From Oxalobacteraceae bacterium (GTDB lineage Bacteria > Pseudomonadota > Gammaproteobacteria > Burkholderiales > Burkholderiaceae_D), in the NCBI GenBank assembly GCA_030698225.1, contig JAUYNR010000073.1, forward strand, positions 1 to 64,000: a stretch of 64,000 nt of DNA, read 5' to 3'. The notes under the pieces were generated by a model that was not told where the DNA came from, ran no database searches, and saw only the letters and a list, made by a program, of their open reading frames with translations. Made by a program: the position numbers and the translations under genes. Of the stretch, positions 8,120-18,681 are shown in pieces. Each line of letters starts with the position of its first letter. The stretch's first letter is position 1.

Positions 8120-8461
8120 ATGCAAACCAAAAACATTTCCGGTGCGTTTTTCTCCTGGGATGGCGACACTCTGGTGCTCAGCATCCTGGGCAAGCCCAGT
8201 GCCGGGCGCGATGCCATTGGCAAGGCCAAGGGCAATCAGCTCAAGGTCAGCGTGACGGCCGCGCCGGTGCGCGGCAAGGCCACCGATCACATGGTGAAAT
8301 TCCTGGCGCCGCAATTCGGCGTCACGGCTGCCGACATCGAGGTGGTATCCGGCCGCATGAACGTCAACAAGAAATTGCGCATCAAGGCGCCGACCAAGCT
8401 GCCCGCCGTATTCAAGCAATCTTCACCGGAGCAGTCCGCGCTGTTTCCCGACGAGGAATGA
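8120..8461 (+). CDS. DUF167 (YggU-type) protein, copy B
   Basis: 113 residues, nearly identical to copy A at 2809-3150 (for example LSILGKP for LNILGKP, and SPEQSALFPDEE for SPAQCALFPDED). The shared DNA runs from about 8050 to 8468, covering the same upstream block with the GGGTGACGGTTGCGTG core. Synonymous as well as non-synonymous differences show that the copies have drifted a little, but both reading frames stay intact, so both may still be expressed. Function is unknown for the family. After the stop comes a 700-bp stretch without an intact gene. Confidence 0.85.
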   Translation: MQTKNISGAFFSWDGDTLVLSILGKPSAGRDAIGKAKGNQLKVSVTAAPVRGKATDHMVKFLAPQFGVTAADIEVVSGRMNVNKKLRIKAPTKLPAVFKQSSPEQSALFPDEE

Positions 8462-8556
8462 ATAGATTGCATAAACATCAAACAAGAGGGGTCAAGGCCG
8501 TCAGCGATACCCGGTAGGGCGTCCATGGCGCAGCGTATTGCGCTCCATGCTCTTCT

Positions 8557-8640
8557 ACATACACTAATATGTATTTTCAAAGGCAGACTAAATACCTGCG
8601 CAAACCTGCCAGTTTTATCTTATACCCCATCATTATCTAA
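8557..8640 (+). repeat. Dispersed 80-bp element, copy 2
   Basis: ATACA-N6-TGTATTTTCAAA starting at 8559, TGCG at 8597, GTTTT at 8612, ATACCCC at 8622. It lies after DUF167 copy B and before the YihY fragment. Confidence 0.85.
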
Positions 8641-8677
8641 AATCGCCAGGGCCGCAGGCTGGTACAAGAAGTTTGCT

Positions 8678-8797
8678 CGGCGCGCCGCTTTCATTCTTCT
8701 TGCTGGGGTTTTCTTCGGCCGCCCGCTTCGCATCGATCATGCTTTCATCAGGCGGGCTGTTTGTCGTCTGCGGCTGCCTGTTGCGACCGCAGCCTGT
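8678..8797 (-). pseudogene. Decayed 3' fragment of the YihY/BrkB gene
   Basis: Read on the minus strand this gives TNSPPDESMIDAKRAAEENP and then SKKNESGAP. It clearly matches the C-terminus of the intact YihY protein at 11376-12368 (TNSQPDESMIEAKQAAIEEA, then LSKKTESGAP). The DNA is alignable for about 120 bases (for example CGGCGCGCCGCTTTCA in both) and then lost. No start or intact frame remains. It lies 2.7 kb from the parent gene and in the same orientation. Confidence 0.8.
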
Positions 8798-9161
8798 CCC
8801 CCGTTAGGCACGCTCCGGTATCGACACGCTCCGGTATTGACACGCGCCCGCCTGGCGGGAAACCGCAGTCTGCCCGCCATTGCGTGCAGCGCTGCGTTCC
8901 GGCGCATTTCTCCTAATTTCTCCTCTCCCGCCAGTTCAAGCAGTCGATACCGCTGCGATCCCGATCCCGCGGCAGGCTGCAAGCCGTTTTACCGCTGCTG
9001 GAGCAAGCCGCCCAGAAATTGGCACGCTTAATGCTCTAGCAGAGGTAGGGGGCATTCCTGCGCGGCATCAGGATTTCCCCAGGGCCCGACACCAGCTCCT
9101 GGCAACGATCCTGATGCCGGTGTTACCGAAAATCTGCGCGTTCAGCGACGTCGGGAGACAT

Positions 9162-10385
9162 ATGATCTACGAATTACACGAAATGCAGCATGCGGCATTT
9201 GCCCCCTTGCGCATGCTGGCTGAAACCAGCGCGGTGTTTTATGTGAATCCTTTCAGCCATTTTTTCCATAGCCCGCACAAGAGGACCGTCAGCGCAGGAA
9301 CCGAGCTGCTGCTGCGCCTGACCCAGCGCTATGAAAAGCCTGCCTTCGCGCTGTCGACTACCGTGATCGATGGCGAGCAGGTGGCGGTAAACGAAACGGT
9401 GGTGATGGCAAAGCCGTTCTGTCGCCTGCTGCGATTCGAACGGCAGTGCGCGCGCCGTGACCCGGCGGTTCTGGTGGTGGCGCCGATGTCCGGCCACCAT
9501 GCGACGCTGCTGCGTGAAACCGTGCGCACCCTGCTGCCGGAGCACGAGGTGTACATCACCGACTGGATCGATGCGCGCCTGGTCCCTGTCAGTAGCGGCG
9601 CGTTTCACCTGGATGACTATGTGGCCTACGTGCAGGAGTTCATCCGCCTGCTGGGTCCGGATCTGCACGTGCTTGCCGTCTGTCAGCCTACCGTTCCGGT
9701 GCTGGCCGCGGTTGCGCTGATGTCAGCGGCAGACGAACCGGAAACGCCGCGCAGCATGATCCTGATGGGCGGGCCGATTGATACGCGCCTGAATCCGACC
9801 AGCGTGAACACGTTTGCCAAGAGCAAGCCCCTGGCATGGTTCGACAGCAAGCTGATCCAGCGCGTCCCGTACAAATATCCGGGTTGTTCGCGTCGCGTCT
9901 ACCCGGGTTTTCTGCAGCACGCCAGCTTCGTCGCGATGAATCCCGACCGTCACATAGATTCCCATGTCGATTTTTACCGCCATCTGGTACAGGGCGATGA
10001 AGACGGGGCGGAGACACACCGGCAGTTTTATGACGAGTACAACGCGGTGATGGATCTGCCTGCGAAATACTATCTGGAGACCGTCAAGACGGTATTTCAG
10101 GATCATGCGCTGGCGCGCGGCGAATTGGTGATCCGCGGCATCCGGGTGGACCCGTCCACCATCCGGCACACCGCGTTGCTGACGATCGAAGGCGAACTGG
10201 ACGATATCTGCGGTCGCGGCCAAACCGAAGCGGCGCACGACCTGTGCCTGAATCTCCCAAGACGCAAGCGGGCGCACCTGGTTGCGGATGGCGCCGGGCA
10301 TTACGGCATTTTCAGCGGCCGTCGTTTCCGGGAAACGATTTATCCGCGCATCCGCGCATTTATCCGCGCGCAAACTTCACGCTGA
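9162..10385 (+). CDS. phaZ: Intracellular polyhydroxyalkanoate (PHB) depolymerase, paralogue 1
   Basis: 407 residues from ATG 9162, supported by GGGAGA just upstream and by alignment with the second paralogue (MIYELHEMQHAAFAPLRML versus MLYQLHEMRRAFLGPLTQW). The upstream extension of the frame is not used. The proposed catalytic triad of PhaZ enzymes is present: Cys174 in AVCQPTVPV, Asp347/348 in EGELDDIC, and His380 in GAGHYGIFSG. The enzyme would hydrolyse storage PHB in granules to release 3-hydroxybutyrate or its CoA ester. No phaC or phasin gene is nearby. A small conserved protein gene follows 45 bases later. G+C is higher than in paralogue 2. Confidence 0.88.
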   Translation: MIYELHEMQHAAFAPLRMLAETSAVFYVNPFSHFFHSPHKRTVSAGTELLLRLTQRYEKPAFALSTTVIDGEQVAVNETVVMAKPFCRLLRFERQCARRDPAVLVVAPMSGHHATLLRETVRTLLPEHEVYITDWIDARLVPVSSGAFHLDDYVAYVQEFIRLLGPDLHVLAVCQPTVPVLAAVALMSAADEPETPRSMILMGGPIDTRLNPTSVNTFAKSKPLAWFDSKLIQRVPYKYPGCSRRVYPGFLQHASFVAMNPDRHIDSHVDFYRHLVQGDEDGAETHRQFYDEYNAVMDLPAKYYLETVKTVFQDHALARGELVIRGIRVDPSTIRHTALLTIEGELDDICGRGQTEAAHDLCLNLPRRKRAHLVADGAGHYGIFSGRRFRETIYPRIRAFIRAQTSR

Positions 10386-10430
10386 CTGGCGCGGGAGACC
10401 ATCACCATGACAATCCGACGGAGAAAGTAT

Positions 10431-10781
10431 ATGGAACCGACACCACTATTTCTGCAAGGCGTTTACCCTTTTGAAGGGTTGGGGCTCGAGCAGCCGTTCC
10501 CGCTTGCCGAGCTTTCCTACTCGGTGCCATCCGACAGGCTCGCGCAACCGATCTACTTTCGTGGTGGCAACTCAAGCGATGAATTGATCTACTGCGTGCT
10601 GATGCGCGACGGCAAGCCGATGCGTTACTTCCCGATCGGCGCCAAGTCCGGCATTCACGTGCCACTGGCCGTGGTCGAAGACCTGATCGGCGATACGTAT
10701 TTAAGTGTTTTTCTCGCTGCGCCCAAAGGCACCGCCGGATTGCTGGTGCTCGATATCGGACTGATGGAACTCGGCGCTTGA
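10431..10781 (+). CDS. Conserved hypothetical protein
   Basis: 116 residues. GGAG at 10420-10423 lies seven bases before ATG 10431; an in-frame ATG at 10407 also has an upstream GGGAGA, so eight more residues are possible. The sequence (MEPTPLFLQGVYPFEGLGLE, YFRGGNSSDELIYCVLMRDG, PMRYFPIGAKSGIHVPLAVV) has no signal peptide or membrane segment and looks like a beta-rich cytosolic protein. I recall similar small proteins in other Burkholderiales but cannot assign a function. It follows phaZ closely and may be cotranscribed. Confidence 0.7.
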   Translation: MEPTPLFLQGVYPFEGLGLEQPFPLAELSYSVPSDRLAQPIYFRGGNSSDELIYCVLMRDGKPMRYFPIGAKSGIHVPLAVVEDLIGDTYLSVFLAAPKGTAGLLVLDIGLMELGA

Positions 10782-10964
10782 CGCGCATCGGAATTGATCC
10801 ACACGCTTTCTATTCTGAAGAAAGAGGTGGGCAACTGGGTACTGGCACGCGACGCAAACTTGCTGTCGCCGGTGCCACAGAAATGATGCCCGGCCGCCCA
10901 ATGAATGCGCAGCCCGTATATCGGTCTGCGCCAGTTCGGCGCCAGGCTACGGCAATTTATGCCA

Positions 10965-11012
10965 ACATATACCTGCTAGTGTATTTTTAACTACGCAATG
11001 CATTGAACTGCG
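10965..11012 (+). repeat. Dispersed 80-bp element, copy 3 (degenerate 3' half)
   Basis: ATACC-N6-TGTATTTTTAA is intact, but the next TGCG is displaced by two bases and ATAC/CC is missing. The upstream hairpin GGCA-N5-TGCC is present, five bases before the palindrome as in copies 1, 5 and 6. The next gene starts about 30 bases later. Confidence 0.7.
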
Positions 11013-11042
11013 CTCACCCTCACTACAGATTGCTCACACTGC

Positions 11043-11288
11043 ATGGATGACTTGAATACCCTTGGATCTCTTGGTGTGACACTGCCCAGTCCGGCCTACC
11101 TGATCGGTGCAATCGTCTTTGGCATCATCGGCATTGCCGCCTATCGCTATGGGAAAAAAACCTTTAGCAGCTATCCGAAGTGGATCGGTATCGGTTTGAT
11201 GCTGTATCCGTATGCGGTCTCGCAGACCTGGCTACTGTATGGCATCGGCATCGGCCTGTGCGCGGCGCTGTACTTCGTTCACGAATAA
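11043..11288 (+). CDS. Small membrane protein
   Basis: 81 residues with two to three hydrophobic segments (SPAYLIGAIVFGIIGIAAY, then WIGIGLMLYPYAVSQTWLLY and GIGIGLCAALYF). The loop between the first two holds RYGKKTFSSYPKW. The pattern is that of a small conserved inner-membrane protein common in proteobacteria, sometimes annotated as amino-acid-transport-like, but no function is known. The start follows the degenerate copy 3 element directly, with no strong ribosome binding site. Converges on the YihY gene. Confidence 0.75.
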   Translation: MDDLNTLGSLGVTLPSPAYLIGAIVFGIIGIAAYRYGKKTFSSYPKWIGIGLMLYPYAVSQTWLLYGIGIGLCAALYFVHE

Positions 11289-11375
11289 ATCCTCTCGGCA
11301 GTTTCGCAGGCGCCGCAGGGGGTTCAAAGACAGCTTGCTCGGCGCTGCTTGCGCGTCGCGATGGATCTGCAAGCT

Positions 11376-12368
11376 TTAATTTTTGGCTTCCGGCGCGCCG
11401 CTTTCAGTCTTCTTGCTGAGCGCCTCCTCTATCGCCGCTTGCTTCGCCTCGATCATGCTTTCGTCCGGCTGGCTGTTTGTCGCCTGGCTCGGAATGGCGG
11501 GCGCGGCGGCGGGCACCGGCTGCCTCTTGCGCGACCCGAACGTCAGCGCATAGGCCCAGGTAAATTCCGCGCCCATCAGGAATATCTGGGCCGAGTAGTA
11601 GACCCACACCAGCACCACGACCAGCGAACCGGCGGCGCCGAATCCCGAAGTCACGCCGCTCTTGCCGATGTAGAGCCCGATCAGGAATTTGCCGATCGTA
11701 AACAGCAGCGCGGTCACTGCGGCGCCGATCCATACGTCCGACCAGTCGACCTTCACCCGGGGCATGATCTTGTAGATCATTGCGAACACGGTCGTCGTGA
11801 ATCCGAAGCTGACCAGAAGATCAATCACGTTGCCGAGGATTTCCCAGCCTGCGAACAGCGGCCCCCATAATTTCCCCAGTGCGGCCAGCGCCGCGCTGAC
11901 CACCAGCGACACCATCAACAAGAAGCCGATGCCCATGATCAGGCCGAAAGACAGCAGCCGCGCGCGCAGCAAGCTCCAGAGCCCGCCCTTGTTTCTCTTG
12001 GGTGCGCGCCATATGCGATCCAGCGCATCCTGCAATTCGCCGAACACCGTGGTCGCACCGATCAACAGCAGAATTCCCCCGGTCAGCGTGGCGGTGATGC
12101 TTGCGGCCGGCTTGTTCACGCTTTCGAGCAAACCCTGCACGGCCTGCGCACCCTGCTGCCCCATCAGGCCCTGCAACTGCCCGACAATTTCGCCGCGCGC
12201 GGCATCGACTCCGAAGATAAGTCCGGCAATCGAAATCACAATCAACAATAAAGGTGCAATCGAGAACATCGTGTAGTAAGCGAGCGCCGCTCCCATGCTT
12301 TGCGCATAGTCGTCGACCCAGGATGACGCCGCGGCTTTAATCAGGATCCAGATATTTTTGATGGCCAT
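11376..12368 (-). CDS. YihY/virulence factor BrkB family membrane protein
   Basis: 330 residues with six predicted membrane segments, among them ALAYYTMFSIAPLLLIVISI near residue 35 and LLSFGLIMGIGFLLMVSLVV. The signature of the family (YxxxFSxxPLLL, and the late GSLVVVLVWVYYSAQIFLMG) is present. E. coli YihY was once misnamed RNase BN; the real role is unknown, possibly transport. The C-terminus is a charged Ala/Pro-rich tail, and a decayed copy of this tail is found at 8678-8797. No operon partner. Confidence 0.9.
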   Translation of the reverse strand: MAIKNIWILIKAAASSWVDDYAQSMGAALAYYTMFSIAPLLLIVISIAGLIFGVDAARGEIVGQLQGLMGQQGAQAVQGLLESVNKPAASITATLTGGILLLIGATTVFGELQDALDRIWRAPKRNKGGLWSLLRARLLSFGLIMGIGFLLMVSLVVSAALAALGKLWGPLFAGWEILGNVIDLLVSFGFTTTVFAMIYKIMPRVKVDWSDVWIGAAVTALLFTIGKFLIGLYIGKSGVTSGFGAAGSLVVVLVWVYYSAQIFLMGAEFTWAYALTFGSRKRQPVPAAAPAIPSQATNSQPDESMIEAKQAAIEEALSKKTESGAPEAKN

Positions 12369-12496
12369 GACTGCCCCCTGCGACGATCGATGAATCCTGA
12401 TTTTACCCAGATTCGCCGGCTTCGCTTTGCGCCGCGCCGCTATTGAGACAGATAGAATTGGCGTACCTTTAGCCCTCTCTGTTTCCTTCCTACACT

Positions 12497-13084
12497 ATGC
12501 CTAATCTGCGCTTGATTCTTGCCCTGCTGGCTGTGCTCTGGCTGGCGCTGCCGGTCGACCCGGTGCTGCTGCCCGTGGCTGCCGCCGGCCAGCCGCCGAA
12601 AACCGGGCCATTGCCGGCGACGCGCTCGGCCGAGGAGCAGCTTGATCAGAACAAGTTTTACGACGCCGCGAATCCGGATTATCAGAAGTTGCAGAAGGCG
12701 AACCAGGCGCTGGCCGGCTTTCCGCTCGACAAGCAGGGAAATGTCGACTGGATGAAGGCGTTGCGCAGCGGCACCATTACGCCGCGCACCGACCTCGCCA
12801 ACGGCAAGCCGATGCAGGTGCTGGACCTGGATGTGATCCTGAAAAACACCCGGGATATGCCGTATGTGAAGTTTCCGCACAATTCGCACACCCAATGGCT
12901 GGCGTGCTCGAACTGCCATGACAAGATTTTCGTGCCGAAGGCGGGCGCCAATCAGATCACGATGAACAAGATCTTCCAGGGGCAATTCTGCGGCGTGTGC
13001 CACGACCGCGTATCCTTCATCACCTTTTTCTCGTGCGAGCGCTGCCACAGCGTGCCGCATGGCGAGACCAAATCCTGGTGGTGA
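12497..13084 (+). CDS. c(7)-type multihaem cytochrome, three haem sites
   Basis: 195 residues with an N-terminal signal sequence (LILALLAVLWLALPVDPVLL). The C-terminal half contains three CxxCH haem-binding motifs: CSNCH, CGVCH and CERCH. VKFPHNSHTQWLACSNCHDK supplies an extra His as a distal ligand. This is the c7-type trihaem domain. It should be an exported periplasmic electron carrier. The middle (residues 40-110) has no haem motif and is unassigned. Monocistronic, divergent from YihY by about 130 bases. Confidence 0.88.
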   Translation: MPNLRLILALLAVLWLALPVDPVLLPVAAAGQPPKTGPLPATRSAEEQLDQNKFYDAANPDYQKLQKANQALAGFPLDKQGNVDWMKALRSGTITPRTDLANGKPMQVLDLDVILKNTRDMPYVKFPHNSHTQWLACSNCHDKIFVPKAGANQITMNKIFQGQFCGVCHDRVSFITFFSCERCHSVPHGETKSWW

Positions 13085-13160
13085 CCCCCGTCTGCGCGGC
13101 AAGCTGCCTGTTTTTGAAGCTGTGACGCTGCATCGGCTTGCGCAGACTTCCCGAGCGTGA

Positions 13161-13244
13161 ACATATACATCACTTGGTATTTTTAAAGGCCCAATGAATC
13201 CTTGCGGCAACCAGCGAGTTTTTGCTGATACCCCGGATTTATTC
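13161..13244 (+). repeat. Dispersed 80-bp element, copy 4
   Basis: ATACA-N6-GGTATTTTTAAA from 13166, TGCG at 13203, GTTTT at 13218, ATACCCC at 13229. Lies between the trihaem cytochrome and icd, about 215 bases before the icd start. Confidence 0.85.
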
Positions 13245-13459
13245 TTCAATTCAGAGCGCTGGCTGAGATTTTCTTGCGCGTTCAATCGCAACTGCGGATA
13301 AACTTCTGCTCTGCGATGACGCGGTTTTCATATTATGAAAGCCTGTTTCAATATAATTGACGCCGCCAGACCCATTCAGCGCGCCATTCAGCTTGGTGAC
13401 AGCTAGCACCAATACAATGACGCAGCACAAACCGACACACCAACAGCACGGAGATAGCA

Positions 13460-15694
<2,235 letters not shown>

Positions 15695-15705
15695 CGCCAA
15701 CGCAA

Positions 15706-15735
15706 CACGGATCTGCGCAATAGCACAGATCCGTG
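15706..15735 (+). terminator. Hairpin after icd
   Basis: CACGGATCTG (15706-15715) and CAGATCCGTG (15726-15735) form a 10-bp stem directly after the stop. No T run follows, so this may protect the 3' end or act as a weak terminator. Confidence 0.55.
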
Positions 15736-15810
15736 ATGGAAAACTGTTCAGGCGGCTATGGCGGGATGAACCTTGGTTTTGCTGTGGATCGTTGCAGAGC
15801 GGTGCGGTAG

Positions 15811-15876
15811 TTTATTCGGGGTCGGAGTTTTTTTTCGCAGCGTTCTATCGCGAAAATTACTCCGACCCCGAATAAA
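15811..15876. repeat. REP-like palindrome with 18-bp perfect arms
   Basis: The arms 15811-15828 (TTTATTCGGGGTCGGAGT) and 15859-15876 are exact reverse complements. An inner TTTTCGC/GCGAAAA pair extends the stem inside. The core GGGGTCGGAGT resembles palindromes mobilised by REP-associated tyrosine (Y1) transposases, and a half-site-like AGGGTCAGTGTCGATTAA follows near 15940. No Y1 transposase gene is in the window. The rest of 15695-16102 shows no gene. Confidence 0.7.
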
Positions 15877-16102
15877 CGGGCTACAACGTATTGGCTTCAC
15901 CCCCGATTTTTACTGACTTCACTCCGAATCCGCAATAATAGGGTCAGTGTCGATTAAATGAGCTGTTGGCAGTCACAGCAATATTTGCCATTTCTGCTCT
16001 TTGGGCTAAATTCGGCAGGCTCCCGGCATGGATTCAACCTCGATTACAATCAGGTACAGTTCCGCCAAATTGGCATGATTCGCCCATCCAAATCTGTTAG
16101 CC

Positions 16103-17257
16103 ATGAAAACCACTCCTTCTAAAATCGTCAAGATTGCGCAAAAAACCAGCACCACCAGCTTGTCCAAAGCGCAAAAACTGTTCAATAAATTAATCAAGAG
16201 AATTGACGTGCAACGCCAGCAGTTGCTGGCATGGCAGGCCACCGTCCCGCTATACCAGCAAAAGCATGACAGCGAATATGCGCCGCTGCTGAAAACCTAT
16301 AACGAACAGCGCATACAACTGGTGTATTTGTTCGACCGCGTCTATCACGACAAGATATTTACCATCACTGACCGGAAGAAATTATCCGACCTGATTGCCA
16401 ATATTGCCGGCGAGTTGTTGGCTGACAAAGATACGCCGGCGCAGATCAAGTCGATTTTCAATGACTACAATGAAACTGACTATGACACGCAGGGCGAAGA
16501 GGTCAAGGCAGATGTCAAAGCGATGATGGAAGAGTTGTTTGGCACGGAAATTGACGGCGATATCGACCCCTTCGACCCCGAAGCAATGCTCAGGCTGATG
16601 GCCGAAAAAGCGCAGGAAATGCACGAGCGGGAAGCCGCAGCGCAACAAGCCAATGGCAGCAAACGCAAAAAATCCGCCAAGCAACTCGCGAAGGAAACCA
16701 GACTGGAGGAGGAGGAAAAAAATATCAGCCAGTCGATTCGCGAGGTCTATCGCAAGCTGGCCAGCGCCCTGCACCCAGACCGGGAACAGGACGCGGTTGA
16801 GCGCAAGCGCAAAACCGACCTGATGCAGCGCGTCAATGTGGCGTATGGCAATAAAGACCTGTTGCAACTGCTGGAGTTGCAGCTGGAAATTGAGCAAATC
16901 GATCAAAGCATGATCAACACCATCGGCGAGGATCGCCTGAAGCACTACAACCAGATATTGACCGAACAATCGGGCGAACTCGAGCTTGAAGTCGCGCAAA
17001 ATGAACTCGCGTTCCGGCTGCGCTTCCATATCGAGCACGACAGCGTGCTGGCGCCCGCATTCCTGCTTCCCAAGCTGGAGCGCGAGATCACCCGCTTACA
17101 ACAGGACATCGACAGCATCGCGCAGGATCTGCAGAGTTTTGAACAAACCAAAAAGCTCAAGGCCTGGCTAAAAACCTATCGTGTTGCGCCGCTGCCGACG
17201 TACGGCGACGATGCTTTTGCTGACTTTGACCTGGATGCCTTGCTCAGGAAAATGTAA
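16103..17257 (+). CDS. J-domain-containing (DnaJ-like) protein
   Basis: 384 residues, highly charged and mostly helical, with likely coiled coils over residues 160-210 and 320-360. A J-domain core lies near residue 211-245: SIREVYRKLASALHPDRE with the HPD triad at 224-226. HPD stimulates Hsp70 (DnaK) ATPase. The J domain is internal rather than N-terminal, and no Gly/Phe or zinc-finger regions follow, so this is a class III J protein. Residues 140-165 are strongly acidic. Similar J-domain proteins of unknown client occur in Betaproteobacteria. Single gene, preceded by the REP-like region. Confidence 0.8.
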   Translation: MKTTPSKIVKIAQKTSTTSLSKAQKLFNKLIKRIDVQRQQLLAWQATVPLYQQKHDSEYAPLLKTYNEQRIQLVYLFDRVYHDKIFTITDRKKLSDLIANIAGELLADKDTPAQIKSIFNDYNETDYDTQGEEVKADVKAMMEELFGTEIDGDIDPFDPEAMLRLMAEKAQEMHEREAAAQQANGSKRKKSAKQLAKETRLEEEEKNISQSIREVYRKLASALHPDREQDAVERKRKTDLMQRVNVAYGNKDLLQLLELQLEIEQIDQSMINTIGEDRLKHYNQILTEQSGELELEVAQNELAFRLRFHIEHDSVLAPAFLLPKLEREITRLQQDIDSIAQDLQSFEQTKKLKAWLKTYRVAPLPTYGDDAFADFDLDALLRKM

Positions 17258-17410
17258 CGATGCCGCTCTCACCCGCCGATACCATTAAAACCGCCCAATC
17301 CGCGGGACGCGATGACGGCATCTGCGCAGCGATTTATCTCAACATGGCAGCAACTTCGACGGCTGTTCCGACTCTGAAGTAATGTGATGAATAAGCAGGG
17401 GGGATTTGCG

Positions 17411-18106
17411 ATGACTGACGCCGAAACCGCACCATCCGCATTGAACCTAACGCTGCCGCAAGTTAGCAATCATCAGCGCCGCACCGTGCTGCACGGCCTG
17501 TTGCTCGGCGCGCTAACATGCAGCGCGCATGCGGCGTGGGCGCAAAGTCTGATCGCGACGCCGGCGCAGACCGAGGGGCCGTTTTATCCGGACCGGCTGC
17601 CGCTGGATCAGGACAACGACCTGGTCATCGTCAGCGGACGCCAGACCCCGGCTGCGGGCGAGATTACCGATCTGAGCGGGCGCATCCTGGACCTGCGCGG
17701 CAATCCGTTGGGCGGGGTGACGATTGAAATCTGGCAAGTCGATCACAACGGGCGCTACATTCATTCGGGCGACGCCAGCGCCAGGAACGATGCGAATTTC
17801 CAGGGTTTTGGCCGCTTCGAGACCGGCCAGGATGGTCGCTACCGCTTCCGCACCATCAAGCCGGTGCCGTATTCCTGGCGCACCCCGCATATCCACGTCA
17901 AGTTGCGCAAGGGCGGTCGGGAATTGCTGACCACCCAGCTGTACGTGCAGGGCCACCCGCAGAACGAGCGCGACGGCGTATTGCGCGGCATCCGCGACCC
18001 CGGACAACGCGCGGCGGTGCTGGTGCCGTTCGTGCCGAGCCGCGAACACCAGGGCGAACTGGCCGCACGTTTCGACATCGTGCTGGGATTGACGCCGGAA
18101 TCCTAG
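17411..18106 (+). CDS. Intradiol ring-cleavage dioxygenase, exported
   Basis: 231 residues from ATG 17411, with a G-rich ribosome binding site at about 17398-17404. An N-terminal segment RRTVLHGLLLGALTCSAHAA looks like a Tat-type signal. The catalytic domain has TEGPFYPD, then GVTIEIWQVDHNGRYIH and YSWRTPHIHVKL. This provides the two Tyr and two His Fe(III) ligands expected of the protocatechuate 3,4-dioxygenase/catechol 1,2-dioxygenase family. It is a single-subunit form, closest to the 'dioxygenase' family of exported proteins whose aromatic substrate is not established. No beta-ketoadipate pathway genes are near, so a role in protocatechuate degradation is not supported by context. Confidence 0.85.
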   Translation: MTDAETAPSALNLTLPQVSNHQRRTVLHGLLLGALTCSAHAAWAQSLIATPAQTEGPFYPDRLPLDQDNDLVIVSGRQTPAAGEITDLSGRILDLRGNPLGGVTIEIWQVDHNGRYIHSGDASARNDANFQGFGRFETGQDGRYRFRTIKPVPYSWRTPHIHVKLRKGGRELLTTQLYVQGHPQNERDGVLRGIRDPGQRAAVLVPFVPSREHQGELAARFDIVLGLTPES

Positions 18107-18148
18107 ACATTGCGTCACAGCCGCAGGCGACGGCAATTCATTGCCGGA

Positions 18149-18230
18149 ATATACATGACTATGTATTTTTATATACCTAGCAAATCAGTGCGAAAACCTA
18201 TATGTTTTTGCCTATACTCCAGTGTTTTTA
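18149..18230 (+). repeat. Dispersed 80-bp element, copy 5
   Basis: ATACA-N6-TGTATTTTTATA from 18151, TGCG at 18189, GTTTT at 18204, ATACTCC at 18214, then GTTTTTA. The upstream hairpin CGGCAA-TTCA-TTGCCG (18131-18146) is perfect here. It lies between convergent genes, so it is not a promoter for either. Confidence 0.85.
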
Positions 18231-18243
18231 CAAATTGGCGGGC

Positions 18244-18618
18244 CTACCGCGCATAGCTGACTGTCAGAATCTCCCACTGGTGGCCATCGGGCTCGTTCCA
18301 GTAGATGTTGCCAAATTCCGGGTTGATCTGCATATCCACGGGTCCGCGTACCGTGCTGCGATAGTTGATTCCGGCCGCCTTGATGCGCGCAAGAATGGCA
18401 TTGAACTCTTCCTGTCCGACCCGGAAGCAGAAGTGGTAGACAGGAAAATCCTCATCCGTTTCTATGAAGTCGAGCGTCAAGCCATCATTGACGTAGACGG
18501 CGGTAAATGGCCCTATTCCTGCTTGCGCCCATGGAACTCCCAGAAGCTCTGCCAACAGCTTGGCCGAAGCAGTCTTGTTGCGTGATGGCACTATGGTGTG
18601 ATCGAGATGAATGGTCAT
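18244..18618 (-). CDS. VOC-family (glyoxalase/bleomycin-resistance fold) protein
   Basis: 124 residues from ATG 18618, chosen over the longer frame because AGGGGAG precedes it. The start MTIHLDHTIVPSRNKTASAK, the segment FPVYHFCFRVGQEEFNAILA and the late GNIYWNEPDGHQWEILT are typical of the vicinal oxygen chelate fold with paired beta-alpha-beta modules. Metal-ligand candidates are His7 near the start, a His in VYHFCF and the Glu in WEILT. The substrate is unknown; dioxygenase, lyase and antibiotic-binding members exist. It converges on the intradiol dioxygenase. Confidence 0.85.
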   Translation of the reverse strand: MTIHLDHTIVPSRNKTASAKLLAELLGVPWAQAGIGPFTAVYVNDGLTLDFIETDEDFPVYHFCFRVGQEEFNAILARIKAAGINYRSTVRGPVDMQINPEFGNIYWNEPDGHQWEILTVSYAR

Positions 18619-18681
18619 CGCAGCTCCCCTGATTCTCGTACAGTCGGCGGCCGCAAGGCGCAATCCGTAGGGCTACGAAAT

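Larger units (their letters stand above)
8462..9161. other. Gene-poor stretch with repeat copy 2, a YihY fragment and a short tandem repeat
   Basis: No intact gene is supported here. It contains dispersed element copy 2 (8557-8640), a decayed copy of the YihY gene end (8678-8797), and a tandem duplication of CACGCTCCGGTATCGA (8809-8824 and 8825-8840, one mismatch). The open frame in front of phaZ from 8880 reads through this debris and is not considered coding. Confidence 0.6.

Noticed and set aside
8880-9161. Long N-terminal extension of phaZ paralogue 1
   Set aside because: The extension crosses debris, while ATG 9162 has a good ribosome binding site and aligns with the start of paralogue 2.
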